A DNA stretch of 16,636 bases, taken from positions 1-16,636 of the forward strand of contig CAILON010000154.1 of the NCBI GenBank assembly GCA_903835865.1. Reading direction: 5' to 3'. Positions 1-7,269 of the stretch are shown in pieces (within the stretch, counting starts at the first letter, position 1; each line of letters opens with the position of its first letter). The position numbers and the translations under genes are program-made. The notes beneath the pieces are model-generated. The model searched no databases. It had not been told where the DNA came from and was given only the letters and a program-made list of their open reading frames with translations. This DNA comes from an uncultured beta proteobacterium. Its GTDB lineage: Bacteria; Pseudomonadota; Gammaproteobacteria; Burkholderiales; Burkholderiaceae.

Positions 1-792
1 ATGAACACGCAACTCAACGCCAGTTATCGTTTTTTTAGCAATTCCTAATAACTTAATCCGATAGCCCAACTGCTCAGCATATTTAATATCAATGGCATCT
101 AACTTCGTAATACCTTCAACGTGTGCTTTTTCGAACTGCATCGGAATGCCAAATGCAATCGCACTCATGATGGTTGCCTTATGGGCAGCATCAACACCTT
201 CGATATCAAAGGTAGGATCGGCTTCTGCGTAACCTAAACGCTGCGCTTCTTTTAAAACGGTAGCAAAATCCAATCCTTTGTCACGCATCTCTGAAAGAAT
301 GAAATTTGTAGTGCCGTTGATGATGCCAGCAATCCACTCAATGCGATTCGCTGTTAAGCCTTCGCGTAAGGCTTTAATAATAGGAATACCACCAGCTACT
401 GCAGCTTCAAATGCAACCATCACACCTTTTTCATGTGCGGCCTTAAAAATCTCATTGCCATGCACTGCAATCAATGCCTTATTGGCAGTCACTACATGCT
501 TGCCAGCGGCAATCGCTTCAAGAACTAAGTCTTTAGCAATGCCATAGCCGCCGATCAACTCAACCACGATATCAATCTCAGGATTCTTAATCACGGCACG
601 TGCATCATTCACAACCAATGCATGATCCTTCACCAACTCTTTAGCTTTTTCAACATTGAGATCGGCAACACTATGAATGCGAATGCCACGGCCCGCGCGA
701 CGCTGAATCTCATCTTGATTGCGCTCGAGAACAGTGAATACACCGCCACCAACAGTGCCAATACCTAATAGACCTACTTGAATCGGTTTCAT
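1..792 (-). CDS. hom: homoserine dehydrogenase, C-terminal part beyond the window
   Basis: Homoserine dehydrogenase reduces aspartate-4-semialdehyde to homoserine with NAD(P)H, at the branch to threonine, methionine and isoleucine in the cytoplasm. The visible 264 residues begin MKPIQVGLLGIGTVGGG, a Rossmann GxGxxG motif at residues 10-15. They continue with the family blocks TANKALIAVHG, AAVAGGIPIIKALREGL, IINGTTNFIL and DPTFDIEGVDAAHK, which form the nucleotide-binding and catalytic regions. Full-length bacterial enzymes have about 430 residues, so the end of the catalytic part and any regulatory ACT domain lie past position 1. The ATG at 792 has AAAGG a few bases upstream. It overlaps the stop of the upstream aminotransferase gene as ATGA, so the two are probably cotranscribed and translationally coupled. 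Family assignment is secure; allosteric control cannot be judged. Confidence 0.96.
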   Translation of the reverse strand, partial: MKPIQVGLLGIGTVGGGVFTVLERNQDEIQRRAGRGIRIHSVADLNVEKAKELVKDHALVVNDARAVIKNPEIDIVVELIGGYGIAKDLVLEAIAAGKHVVTANKALIAVHGNEIFKAAHEKGVMVAFEAAVAGGIPIIKALREGLTANRIEWIAGIINGTTNFILSEMRDKGLDFATVLKEAQRLGYAEADPTFDIEGVDAAHKATIMSAIAFGIPMQFEKAHVEGITKLDAIDIKYAEQLGYRIKLLGIAKKTITGVELRVH

Positions 793-2045
793 GATGCCTT
801 TGCTGCAGTTGAAGAAGCCTTGCGGCCATGTTTATTGCGATAACGTTCTAAAAAACGTGCAAGGCGGTTAATAGCTTCCCTGAGAACATCTTCATGAGGT
901 AAGAACACTACGCGGAAGTGATCGGACTTGCCCCAGTTAAAACCAGAGCCTTGGACCAACAACACCTTCTCCTCTTTCAGAAGATCAGCCACAAACTGCT
1001 GATCATCCTCAATGGGATACATCTCGGGATCTAATTTAGGAAATAAATACAAAGCAGATTTTGGCTTGACACAAGTAACGCCTGGAATTTCAGTGATGAG
1101 TTTCCAAGCAAGATCACGCTGTTTTGCTAAGCGACCACCTTCGCCAACGAGATCATTAATACTTTGATATCCACCTAGAGCAGTTTGAATTGCATACTGC
1201 CCCGGAACGTTTGCACAAAGGCGCATTGAGGCCAACATATTGAGACCCTCAATATAGTCGCGCACCATTTCTTTATCGCCTGAGACCACCATCCAGCCTG
1301 CACGGTAGCCGCATGAGCGGTAATTCTTAGAGAGGCCGTTAAAGGTAATCATTACGACATCTGTAGATAAAGATGCTAATGAAATGTGCTTCTCTGCGTC
1401 ATACAACATCTTGTCGTAGATTTCATCTGCAAACAAAATGAGCCCGTGTTCACGAGCAATTTGAGTGAGCTCAAGCAACACTTCTTTTGAATAAATAGCA
1501 CCAGTAGGATTGTTGGGATTAATCACCACAATCGCTTTAGTACGAGGCGTAATTTTTTTACGAAGGTCAGCCAAGTCGGGCGCCCACTCTTTGGATTCAT
1601 CACAAAGATAGTGAACTGGGGTACCACCAGATAAACTGACTGCTGCTGTCCAAAGTGGATAGTCGGGGGCGGGTACTAGAACTTCATCGCCATCATTGAG
1701 TAAAGCATTCATGGAAAGCACGATGAGTTCAGACACGCCATTGCCGGTGTACACGTCGTCTAATGCCACTCCTTGAATGCCCTTTTCTTGGCAGTACTGC
1801 ATGATTGCTTTACGTGCAGCAAATATGCCTTTGGAGTCCGAGTAAGCAGAAGCATTGCTCAAATTGCGGATCATGTCTAACTGAATCTCTTCAGGGGGGT
1901 CAAAGCCGAAAACCCCTACATTTCCAATGTTTAATTTGATGATTTTGTGACCTTCTTCCTCCATGCGTTGAGCAAGCTCAAGCACCGGACCACGAATGTC
2001 GTAACAGACGTTATCGAGCTTTTGGGACTTTAGGATTGGTTTCAC
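789..2045 (-). CDS. alaA: AlaA-like PLP-dependent aminotransferase (glutamate-pyruvate type)
   Basis: This is a fold-type I aminotransferase of 418 residues, close in length to E. coli AlaA (about 405). AlaA transfers the amino group of glutamate to pyruvate to make alanine. Family blocks include NVCYDIRGPVLE (12-23), NPNNPTGA (176-183), FADEIYDKMLY (205-215) and TFNGLSKNYR (234-243), with K240 as the predicted PLP lysine and D207 as the ring-nitrogen aspartate. ASMRLCANVPGQ and KVLLVQGSGFNW follow in the order expected for AlaA. The loop after IGN reads VGVFGF, whereas I recall PAPFGF in the E. coli protein. The start is GTG at 2045; no good Shine-Dalgarno sequence precedes it, so the exact start is less certain. 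Its TGA stop overlaps the hom ATG by four bases. Substrate preference is inferred from similarity and has not been shown. Confidence 0.92.
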   Translation of the reverse strand: MKPILKSQKLDNVCYDIRGPVLELAQRMEEEGHKIIKLNIGNVGVFGFDPPEEIQLDMIRNLSNASAYSDSKGIFAARKAIMQYCQEKGIQGVALDDVYTGNGVSELIVLSMNALLNDGDEVLVPAPDYPLWTAAVSLSGGTPVHYLCDESKEWAPDLADLRKKITPRTKAIVVINPNNPTGAIYSKEVLLELTQIAREHGLILFADEIYDKMLYDAEKHISLASLSTDVVMITFNGLSKNYRSCGYRAGWMVVSGDKEMVRDYIEGLNMLASMRLCANVPGQYAIQTALGGYQSINDLVGEGGRLAKQRDLAWKLITEIPGVTCVKPKSALYLFPKLDPEMYPIEDDQQFVADLLKEEKVLLVQGSGFNWGKSDHFRVVFLPHEDVLREAINRLARFLERYRNKHGRKASSTAAKAS

Positions 2046-2066
2046 AATAAATTAAAGGGTAAGTTC

Positions 2067-2098
2067 TTGAAATCTGAGAAAAAACAGCTAGCTATAAT
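2067..2098 (+). promoter_or_regulatory. candidate sigma-70 promoter for the Mth938-arn operon
   Basis: A perfect TATAAT lies at 2093-2098 in the short divergent gap between alaA and the first gene of the arn block. The best -35 match is TTGAAA at 2067-2072, but the spacer is 20 bases, longer than the usual 16-18, so the upstream element is uncertain. Transcription would start near 2105 and give a 5' leader of about 20 bases before the TTG start at 2125. No second promoter this good was seen inside the operon. Confidence 0.5.
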
Positions 2099-2124
2099 CC
2101 ACATAATTATGACAGAGAGTCCAC

Positions 2125-2505
2125 TTGAAGCTTCAATCTGACCCCCATTCCGGAGCCAATACGATCACTGGCTATGGCCCTGGCTATGTAGAGATCAATC
2201 AAACTCCCTATAGCCATGCAGTGCTCTTGAGTTCTGATGGCGCCATCTCAGAATGGCCAGTTCAGTCTTTTGAAGGCCTAGCGGTTACCCACTTTGCTCA
2301 AATGGTGGATTTAAAGCCTGAATTAATCCTGATTGGTACGGGGAGTCGTCAACGCTTTCCTAGCCCAGAACTCTTAAAACCCCTCATTTCTGCCAAGATT
2401 GGCTTTGAAATTATGGATTCTCAAGCTGCCTGTCGTACCTACAACATTTTGGTAGGTGAAGGACGTCAAGTCGTTTTAGCCTTGATTGTGGAGCCCGCTC
2501 AATGA
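2125..2505 (+). CDS. Mth938-domain protein (DUF498 / Xcc1710-like)
   Basis: A cytoplasmic protein of 126 residues with no signal peptide or membrane segment. It matches the Mth938-like family (DUF498, related to mitochondrial NDUFAF3) through its overall plan: a short N-terminal beta region with ITGYGPGYVEIN (14-25), the central strand-helix PELILIGTGSRQRFPSPEL, and the C-terminal IGFEIMDSQAACRTYNILVGEGRQVVLALI. The bacterial role of the family is not established, so no activity is assigned. The start is TTG at 2125, with GAGAG a few bases upstream. The ATG at 2109 is in another frame and soon meets a stop. The TGA stop overlaps the arnT ATG (ATGA), so the gene is the first member of the arn transcription unit. 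Confidence 0.85.
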   Translation: MKLQSDPHSGANTITGYGPGYVEINQTPYSHAVLLSSDGAISEWPVQSFEGLAVTHFAQMVDLKPELILIGTGSRQRFPSPELLKPLISAKIGFEIMDSQAACRTYNILVGEGRQVVLALIVEPAQ

Positions 2506-4196
2506 ACTTTGGGCAAATTCGCCAATCTTCGGCACTGCATCCCGGAAAAATTCTGCTCCTCATACTTATTTATGGCTTGATCTGGTTTGGCACGCTTAAC
2601 TACCGTCACCTTATTCCCTCGGATGAGGGTCGCTATGCAGAAATGGCACGGGAGATGCTGGTTACCGGGGATTGGATTACGCCACGCTACAACGGCTATA
2701 AATACTTTGAAAAACCCCCACTCCAAATTTGGGCTACCGCAGTTGCGTTTCAAGCATTTGGTTTTGGTGAATGGCAAGCACGCCTTTGGACTGCACTGAC
2801 TGGCTTTATGACCATCTTGGTCATTGGCTTTACCGGAGCAAAAATATATAGCGCAAGGGCTGGGTGGCTTGGTGCATTAGTTCTTGCCTCTAGCCCCATG
2901 TGGATTATTAGTGGTCACTTCAACTCCCTTGATATGGCACTCTCTGCATTTTTAGTGAGTGCGCTATGTAGCCTCTTATTAGCGCAGACTGCCAATAGTA
3001 AATCCGCTTGTCGAAATTGGATGTGGGGTTGCTGGAGCATGATGGCTTTAGCGACACTCTCCAAAGGCCTTATAGGCGCTGCCATACCAGCAATGGTATT
3101 CATTGCTTACTCCATCAGCGCTTGGGATTGGAAAATTTGGTCTCGCCTACATTTATTCAGTGGCACGATTCTTTTCTTAATCATTACCGCACCTTGGTTT
3201 GTATTGATTGCTCAGCGAAACCCAGAGTTTTTAGAATTCTTTTTTATTCATGAACATCTGCAGCGCTTCACCGAAGATGCCCATAGTAGAGCAGGCCCTA
3301 TTTATTACTTTGTGCCATTGCTGCTACTCGGCATACTGCCTTGGATCTTTCAAATCCCCGGCGCTATTGCGCAGGCTTGGACTGAGCGCAGGCGAGAGTT
3401 TTCGAGTGGCTGGCTATTGGTGTGTTGGTTTGTAGTGATCTTTGCTTTTTTTAGCGTGTCGCGCTCTAAGTTACCTGGCTACATTATTCCCATCTTCCCT
3501 GCACTAGCTATGCTGATTGGTGCTCGTTTAGATCATGTACTGGGGAATAGCAACTCACTGCATCTTCCTTGGAAACTTCAAACCTTGGGCTTTGCAATAT
3601 TAGGCTGTGTTGGATTTTTCTTTATCTCCGAAATCAGCACACAAGCAAGACCTGATGAAATTGAAGCTTATGCTCAATATATCTATTGGGTCATCGTTGC
3701 ACTCATTACTCTCATTGGCTTTAGTGCACTAGCAGCTTGGCAAAGCAAACGTGACGGTCTTCGCAGCATAGTCAGTTTTGCTATTGGCCTTTTCCTTTGC
3801 ACCATCATTGCGGGTACCGGCCATGAAACGCTTGGTCGAGCCGTATCAGGTATCGACCTCGCGCAGCGCGTCAAAACATTAATACCTGCCAATGTGAATA
3901 TCTATTCCGTTCGCATGCTAGATCACACGCTGCCCTTTTATCTTGGCCGAACGATGATCATGGTCGAATCTCCAGATGAATTGGAATTTGGGGTCAATCA
4001 AGAGCCAGAGCTTTGGATACCTACGCTAGATGCGTTTATAGAGCGCTGGAAAGAGGATCAGACCTCCTATGCATTAATGGTTCCCGAGCAATACACTGCA
4101 TTACAGAAGATAAACTTTCCAATGCAAGAAGTAGATCGAGATTCTCGGAGGGTGATTGTGAAGCATCCCGATAACGCAAGCTCCCCGCAACAATAA
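2502..4196 (+). CDS. arnT: ArnT-like lipid A L-Ara4N transferase (GT83)
   Basis: An integral membrane glycosyltransferase of 564 residues, similar in length to E. coli ArnT (about 550). ArnT moves 4-amino-4-deoxy-L-arabinose from undecaprenyl phosphate to lipid A phosphates on the periplasmic face of the inner membrane. After a first hydrophobic helix (about 17-33) comes the periplasmic loop PSDEGRYAEMAREM (39-52), with the acidic pair D41-E42 characteristic of GT-C enzymes. YFEKPPLQIW (68-77) follows, with the KPP motif thought to contact the lipid phosphate. Many hydrophobic segments, FFFIHEHLQRF and SRSKLPGYIIPIFPAL complete the family pattern, and the C-terminal region is soluble. The flanking arn genes support this role over other GT83/GT39 substrates. 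It is translationally coupled to the upstream gene and lies nine bases before arnB. Glycan specificity is inferred from context. Confidence 0.88.
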   Translation: MNFGQIRQSSALHPGKILLLILIYGLIWFGTLNYRHLIPSDEGRYAEMAREMLVTGDWITPRYNGYKYFEKPPLQIWATAVAFQAFGFGEWQARLWTALTGFMTILVIGFTGAKIYSARAGWLGALVLASSPMWIISGHFNSLDMALSAFLVSALCSLLLAQTANSKSACRNWMWGCWSMMALATLSKGLIGAAIPAMVFIAYSISAWDWKIWSRLHLFSGTILFLIITAPWFVLIAQRNPEFLEFFFIHEHLQRFTEDAHSRAGPIYYFVPLLLLGILPWIFQIPGAIAQAWTERRREFSSGWLLVCWFVVIFAFFSVSRSKLPGYIIPIFPALAMLIGARLDHVLGNSNSLHLPWKLQTLGFAILGCVGFFFISEISTQARPDEIEAYAQYIYWVIVALITLIGFSALAAWQSKRDGLRSIVSFAIGLFLCTIIAGTGHETLGRAVSGIDLAQRVKTLIPANVNIYSVRMLDHTLPFYLGRTMIMVESPDELEFGVNQEPELWIPTLDAFIERWKEDQTSYALMVPEQYTALQKINFPMQEVDRDSRRVIVKHPDNASSPQQ

Positions 4197-4205
4197 AGGC
4201 TCATC

Positions 4206-5372
4206 ATGTCAGCATCTCAACCTGCATTTATTCCTTTTACGCGCCCTAGCTTTAATCAAGAAACGATTGATGCTGTTGCAGAGGTGCTCCGCTCTGGATG
4301 GGTCACCTCAGGACCAAAGCTAGCTGAGTTTGAGGCAACGCTATCTAAATACTTTGGCGGGCGCCCTGTACGCTGTTTTGCAAATGGCACTGCAACGATG
4401 AAGATCGCATTGCAAGTTGCTGGTATCGGCCAAGGTGATGAAGTGATTACCACTCCGATTTCATGGGTTGCTACATCCAATGTCATTCTGGGTGTAGGTG
4501 CCAAACCAGTATTTGTGGATATTGATCCCCTCACTCGAAATATTGACCTTCAAAAAGTGGCTTTAGCAATCACCTCTAAAACCCGCGCAATCATGCCTGT
4601 CTATTTAGCGGGATTACCTGTGGACATGGATAAGCTCTATGCCTTAGCTAAGCAGCACAATCTGCGTGTGATTGAGGATGCAGCGCAAGCCTTTGGATCC
4701 TTATGGAACGGCAAGAAGATTGGGAGCTTTGGCGATCTCGTGAGCTTTAGTTTCCAGGCCAATAAAAATCTCACTACCGTTGAAGGTGGCTGTCTCGTAC
4801 TCAACAATATTGACGAAGCAAAGCTTGCAGAAAAATTTCGCTTGCAAGGACTTACCCGCCAAGGAATGGATGGCATGGATGTTGATGTGCTAGGCGGCAA
4901 AGATAACCTTACTGACATGAATGCAGTCATTGGTCTGGAGCAACTAAAACAATTACCCGCTTATCAATCCCGACGCGCTGAACTCGCACGCCAATACTTT
5001 GATGTACTTCGTAGCGAACTTCAAACTGCAGACTTGGAAGATTTAGGTCTAGAGCTGCCCGTAGAAAACTTTACTGAAACGAACTGGCATATGTTTCAAG
5101 TGCTACTGCCACTCGAGCAATTAACCGTGGACCGCGCCCAAGTGATGGCCGAACTAAAAGAGCTTGGGATTGGTACTGGCGTGCATTACCCCATCATTAC
5201 CGGCTTTACCCTTTACAAGAATCTAGGCTATCAAGCCGCAGACACCCCCATTGCAAACCGCATTGGTCGCTCGATTCTGACCCTACCCTTGTTTCCGACA
5301 ATGGCAAATGAGGATATTGGCCGTATAGCCAAGGGTTTAGTAGGAATTCTGAAAAAACACCGCAAAAACTAA
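4206..5372 (+). CDS. arnB: ArnB-like UDP-4-amino-4-deoxy-L-arabinose aminotransferase
   Basis: A PLP enzyme of the DegT/DnrJ/EryC1/StrS family with 388 residues, near the E. coli ArnB length of about 380. ArnB aminates UDP-4-keto-pentose with glutamate to give UDP-L-Ara4N in the cytoplasm. Visible motifs are FTRPSFNQETIDAV near the N-terminus, SGWVTSGPKLAEFE (30-43), ANGTATMKIAL (59-69), ITTPISWVATSN (81-92), VIEDAAQAFGS (155-165) with D158, and SFQANKNLTTVEGG (182-195), in which K187 should hold PLP. E. coli ArnB has His-Ala-Ile-Lys around the lysine, while here it is Gln-Ala-Asn-Lys, a modest deviation. The ATG at 4206 follows the arnT stop by nine bases. Family membership is certain; the precise sugar is inferred from the surrounding arn genes. 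Confidence 0.92.
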   Translation: MSASQPAFIPFTRPSFNQETIDAVAEVLRSGWVTSGPKLAEFEATLSKYFGGRPVRCFANGTATMKIALQVAGIGQGDEVITTPISWVATSNVILGVGAKPVFVDIDPLTRNIDLQKVALAITSKTRAIMPVYLAGLPVDMDKLYALAKQHNLRVIEDAAQAFGSLWNGKKIGSFGDLVSFSFQANKNLTTVEGGCLVLNNIDEAKLAEKFRLQGLTRQGMDGMDVDVLGGKDNLTDMNAVIGLEQLKQLPAYQSRRAELARQYFDVLRSELQTADLEDLGLELPVENFTETNWHMFQVLLPLEQLTVDRAQVMAELKELGIGTGVHYPIITGFTLYKNLGYQAADTPIANRIGRSILTLPLFPTMANEDIGRIAKGLVGILKKHRKN

Positions 5373-5373
5373 G

Positions 5374-5398
5374 GATCTTGGGGCTAACCCTCAAGATC
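5374..5398 (+). promoter_or_regulatory. intercistronic stem-loop between arnB and arnC
   Basis: GATCTTGGGG (5374-5383) pairs with CCCTCAAGATC through 5389-5398, giving ten base pairs with one G-U and a five-base loop (CTAAC). It starts one base after the arnB TAA. No T-run follows, so it is unlikely to terminate transcription. An AGG at 5399-5401, the likely arnC ribosome-binding site, sits directly at its base. It may affect mRNA stability or arnC translation; this is inference. Confidence 0.5.
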
Positions 5399-5413
5399 AG
5401 GCAAAATTGCGGC

Positions 5414-6376
5414 ATGACTGCAAATTTAGCCGCCCAGCCAACACTCAGCATTGTTGTTCCCGTATATAACGAGGAAGAGGGCCTCCAAGCCTTATTCGAT
5501 CGCCTCTATCCAGCATTAGATGCTGTTGCTGCCAAACGCAATATTGCTTATGAAATTGTCTTTATTAATGATGGCAGCAAAGATCGCTCTGCTGGCATCT
5601 TAGCTAAGCAAGTGGAACTGCGGCCAGATGTCACTCGCGCTGTTTTGTTTCATAGCAACTTTGGTCAACACATGGCCATCATGGCTGGCTTTGAATATGC
5701 AAAAGGCGAATACATTATTACCTTGGATGCAGACCTACAAAATCCACCAGAAGAAATTGACGCACTCACCGAGCAATTGCTAAAAGGTCATGATTATGTC
5801 GGCACCATTCGAGCCAATCGTCAAGACAGCTTCTTTAGAAAGCTTGCCTCACGTGCCATGAATCGTCTACGTGAAAGAATTACCCGCATCACGATGACTG
5901 ATCAAGGTTGTATGTTGCGCGGCTACAGCCGCCGCATTATTGACTTGGTGCGCCAATGTGATGAAAGCAATACTTTTATCCCCGCCTTAGCTTATACATT
6001 CGCTTCAAACCCGACTGAAATCAGCGTTAAACATGAAGAGCGTTTTGCTGGAGAGTCCAAGTACACCCTCTATCAACTCATCCGCTTGAACTTTGATTTA
6101 GTGACCGGCTTCTCAGTCATGCCTTTACAAATCTTCTCTATTTTGGGTATGTTGCTTGCCCTTGCTGCAGGCAGCTTGTTTGCTTACCTGCTTATTCGCC
6201 GCTTTATTCTAGGTGCAGAGGTTGAAGGTGTCTTTACCTTGTTCGCCCTTACCTTCTTCTTGATTGGGGTCATGCTCTTTGGCTTAGGCTTGCTCGGTGA
6301 ATACATCGGCCGCATCTACCAACAAGTGAGACAACGCCCAAGATATGTCGTGCAAACTGTTTTAGAGAAAAAATAA
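5414..6376 (+). CDS. arnC: ArnC-like undecaprenyl-phosphate Ara4FN transferase (GT2)
   Basis: A GT2 glycosyltransferase of 320 residues (E. coli ArnC about 322). It transfers Ara4FN from UDP to undecaprenyl phosphate on the cytoplasmic face of the membrane. The GT-A domain opens with LSIVVPVYNEEEG (11-23), then EIVFINDGSKDRS and ITLDADLQNPPEEI, with the metal-binding D105-A-D107. NFGQHMAIMAGF, RQDSFFRK and GESKYTLY are ArnC/DPM-like blocks. Two C-terminal hydrophobic helices follow (about 236-262 and 272-296), then GEYIGRIY. The ATG at 5414 is chosen because it aligns with the family start; a TTG in frame at 5378 lies inside a hairpin with AAGGA too close to it. Its TAA is followed immediately, in the same frame, by the TTG start of the arnA formyltransferase gene. 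Confidence 0.92.
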   Translation: MTANLAAQPTLSIVVPVYNEEEGLQALFDRLYPALDAVAAKRNIAYEIVFINDGSKDRSAGILAKQVELRPDVTRAVLFHSNFGQHMAIMAGFEYAKGEYIITLDADLQNPPEEIDALTEQLLKGHDYVGTIRANRQDSFFRKLASRAMNRLRERITRITMTDQGCMLRGYSRRIIDLVRQCDESNTFIPALAYTFASNPTEISVKHEERFAGESKYTLYQLIRLNFDLVTGFSVMPLQIFSILGMLLALAAGSLFAYLLIRRFILGAEVEGVFTLFALTFFLIGVMLFGLGLLGEYIGRIYQQVRQRPRYVVQTVLEKK

Positions 6377-7249
6377 TTGCACGCCGTCGTCTTTGCCTAT
6401 CATGATGTTGGTGTGCATTGCCTGAGAGCTCTTCTAGCAGCGGGCATCAAAGTGGATTTAGTCGTAACCCACCAAGATGACCCCAATGAAAATGTGTGGT
6501 TTGGTAGCGTCAGTAAACTCTGCTCCGAACAACACATCCCTTATGTAACACCTAAGTCCACCGAACTGCCTGATTTAATTCCTCAGCTTCAAGCACTGGC
6601 GCCTGACTATATTTTTTCTTTCTACTATCGTCATATGATTCCTGCGCAAATTTTGGCCTGCGCAAAGATTGCAGCATTAAATATGCACGGTTCACTTCTA
6701 CCAAAATATCGAGGGCGCGCCCCCGTGAACTGGGCAATCCTGCATGGTGAATCTAAAACTGGCGCTACTTTGCATGTGATGGAAGCCAAACCAGACGCTG
6801 GGGATATCGTTGGTCAAGTAGAAGTCAGTATTGGTCCAGATGAAACCGCGACCGATGTCTTTGCTAAAGTGAGCCAAGCGGCCGTTAGCGTAATCAACAC
6901 AGTATTGCCAGAACTCGTTTTGGGAAGAGTTCCACGTCAGATAAATGATTTATCTCAGGGTAGTTATTTTGGTGGTCGCAAGCCATCAGATGGGCAAATT
7001 CATTGGCGGCAGACTGCCCAGCAGATCCACAACCTCATCAGGGCTGTGGCACCCCCGTACCCGGGCGCATTTACTGACTGGCAGGGCCAAACCATGATCG
7101 CAGCCCGCTCAAGCCTGGAAGGGCCTTTTCCGGCGGAGCTGAATCTTGAGGCTTGCGGCATCCAAGTGGTTGATAATCGGGTATTCGGCATTTGTGGTGA
7201 CCGCCAGGCTCTTGAAATCCTGGAATGGTTCCCAGCAAAGACACATTAG
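6377..7249 (+). CDS. arnA: UDP-L-Ara4N formyltransferase (separate N-terminal half of ArnA)
   Basis: A formyltransferase of 290 residues equivalent to the N-terminal domain of E. coli ArnA (about residues 1-300 of 660). It N-formylates UDP-L-Ara4N using 10-formyltetrahydrofolate. The catalytic residues N102, H104 and D140 fall at the same numbers as in E. coli ArnA, within ALNMHGSLLPKYRGRAPVNW (100-119) and KPDAGDIVGQ. The start begins HAVVFAYHDVG, aligned with E. coli KTVVFAYHDMG, which supports the TTG at 6377 despite the rare codon. This TTG abuts the arnC TAA in the same frame and has only weak purine-rich sequence (AGAGA) upstream, so translation probably depends on termination at arnC. 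The dehydrogenase half of ArnA is a separate gene 20 bases downstream. Confidence 0.93.
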   Translation: MHAVVFAYHDVGVHCLRALLAAGIKVDLVVTHQDDPNENVWFGSVSKLCSEQHIPYVTPKSTELPDLIPQLQALAPDYIFSFYYRHMIPAQILACAKIAALNMHGSLLPKYRGRAPVNWAILHGESKTGATLHVMEAKPDAGDIVGQVEVSIGPDETATDVFAKVSQAAVSVINTVLPELVLGRVPRQINDLSQGSYFGGRKPSDGQIHWRQTAQQIHNLIRAVAPPYPGAFTDWQGQTMIAARSSLEGPFPAELNLEACGIQVVDNRVFGICGDRQALEILEWFPAKTH

Positions 7250-7269
7250 ATTAAAACGAGGCAGTAAAG

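Noticed and set aside
278..547. Plus-strand open frame of 89 codons opposite hom
   Set aside because: It is antisense to conserved hom coding sequence and has no recognisable domain or start signal.
5378..5413. Alternative TTG start for arnC
   Set aside because: It lies inside the hairpin after arnB, has a ribosome-binding site too close to it, and adds residues absent from ArnC proteins.
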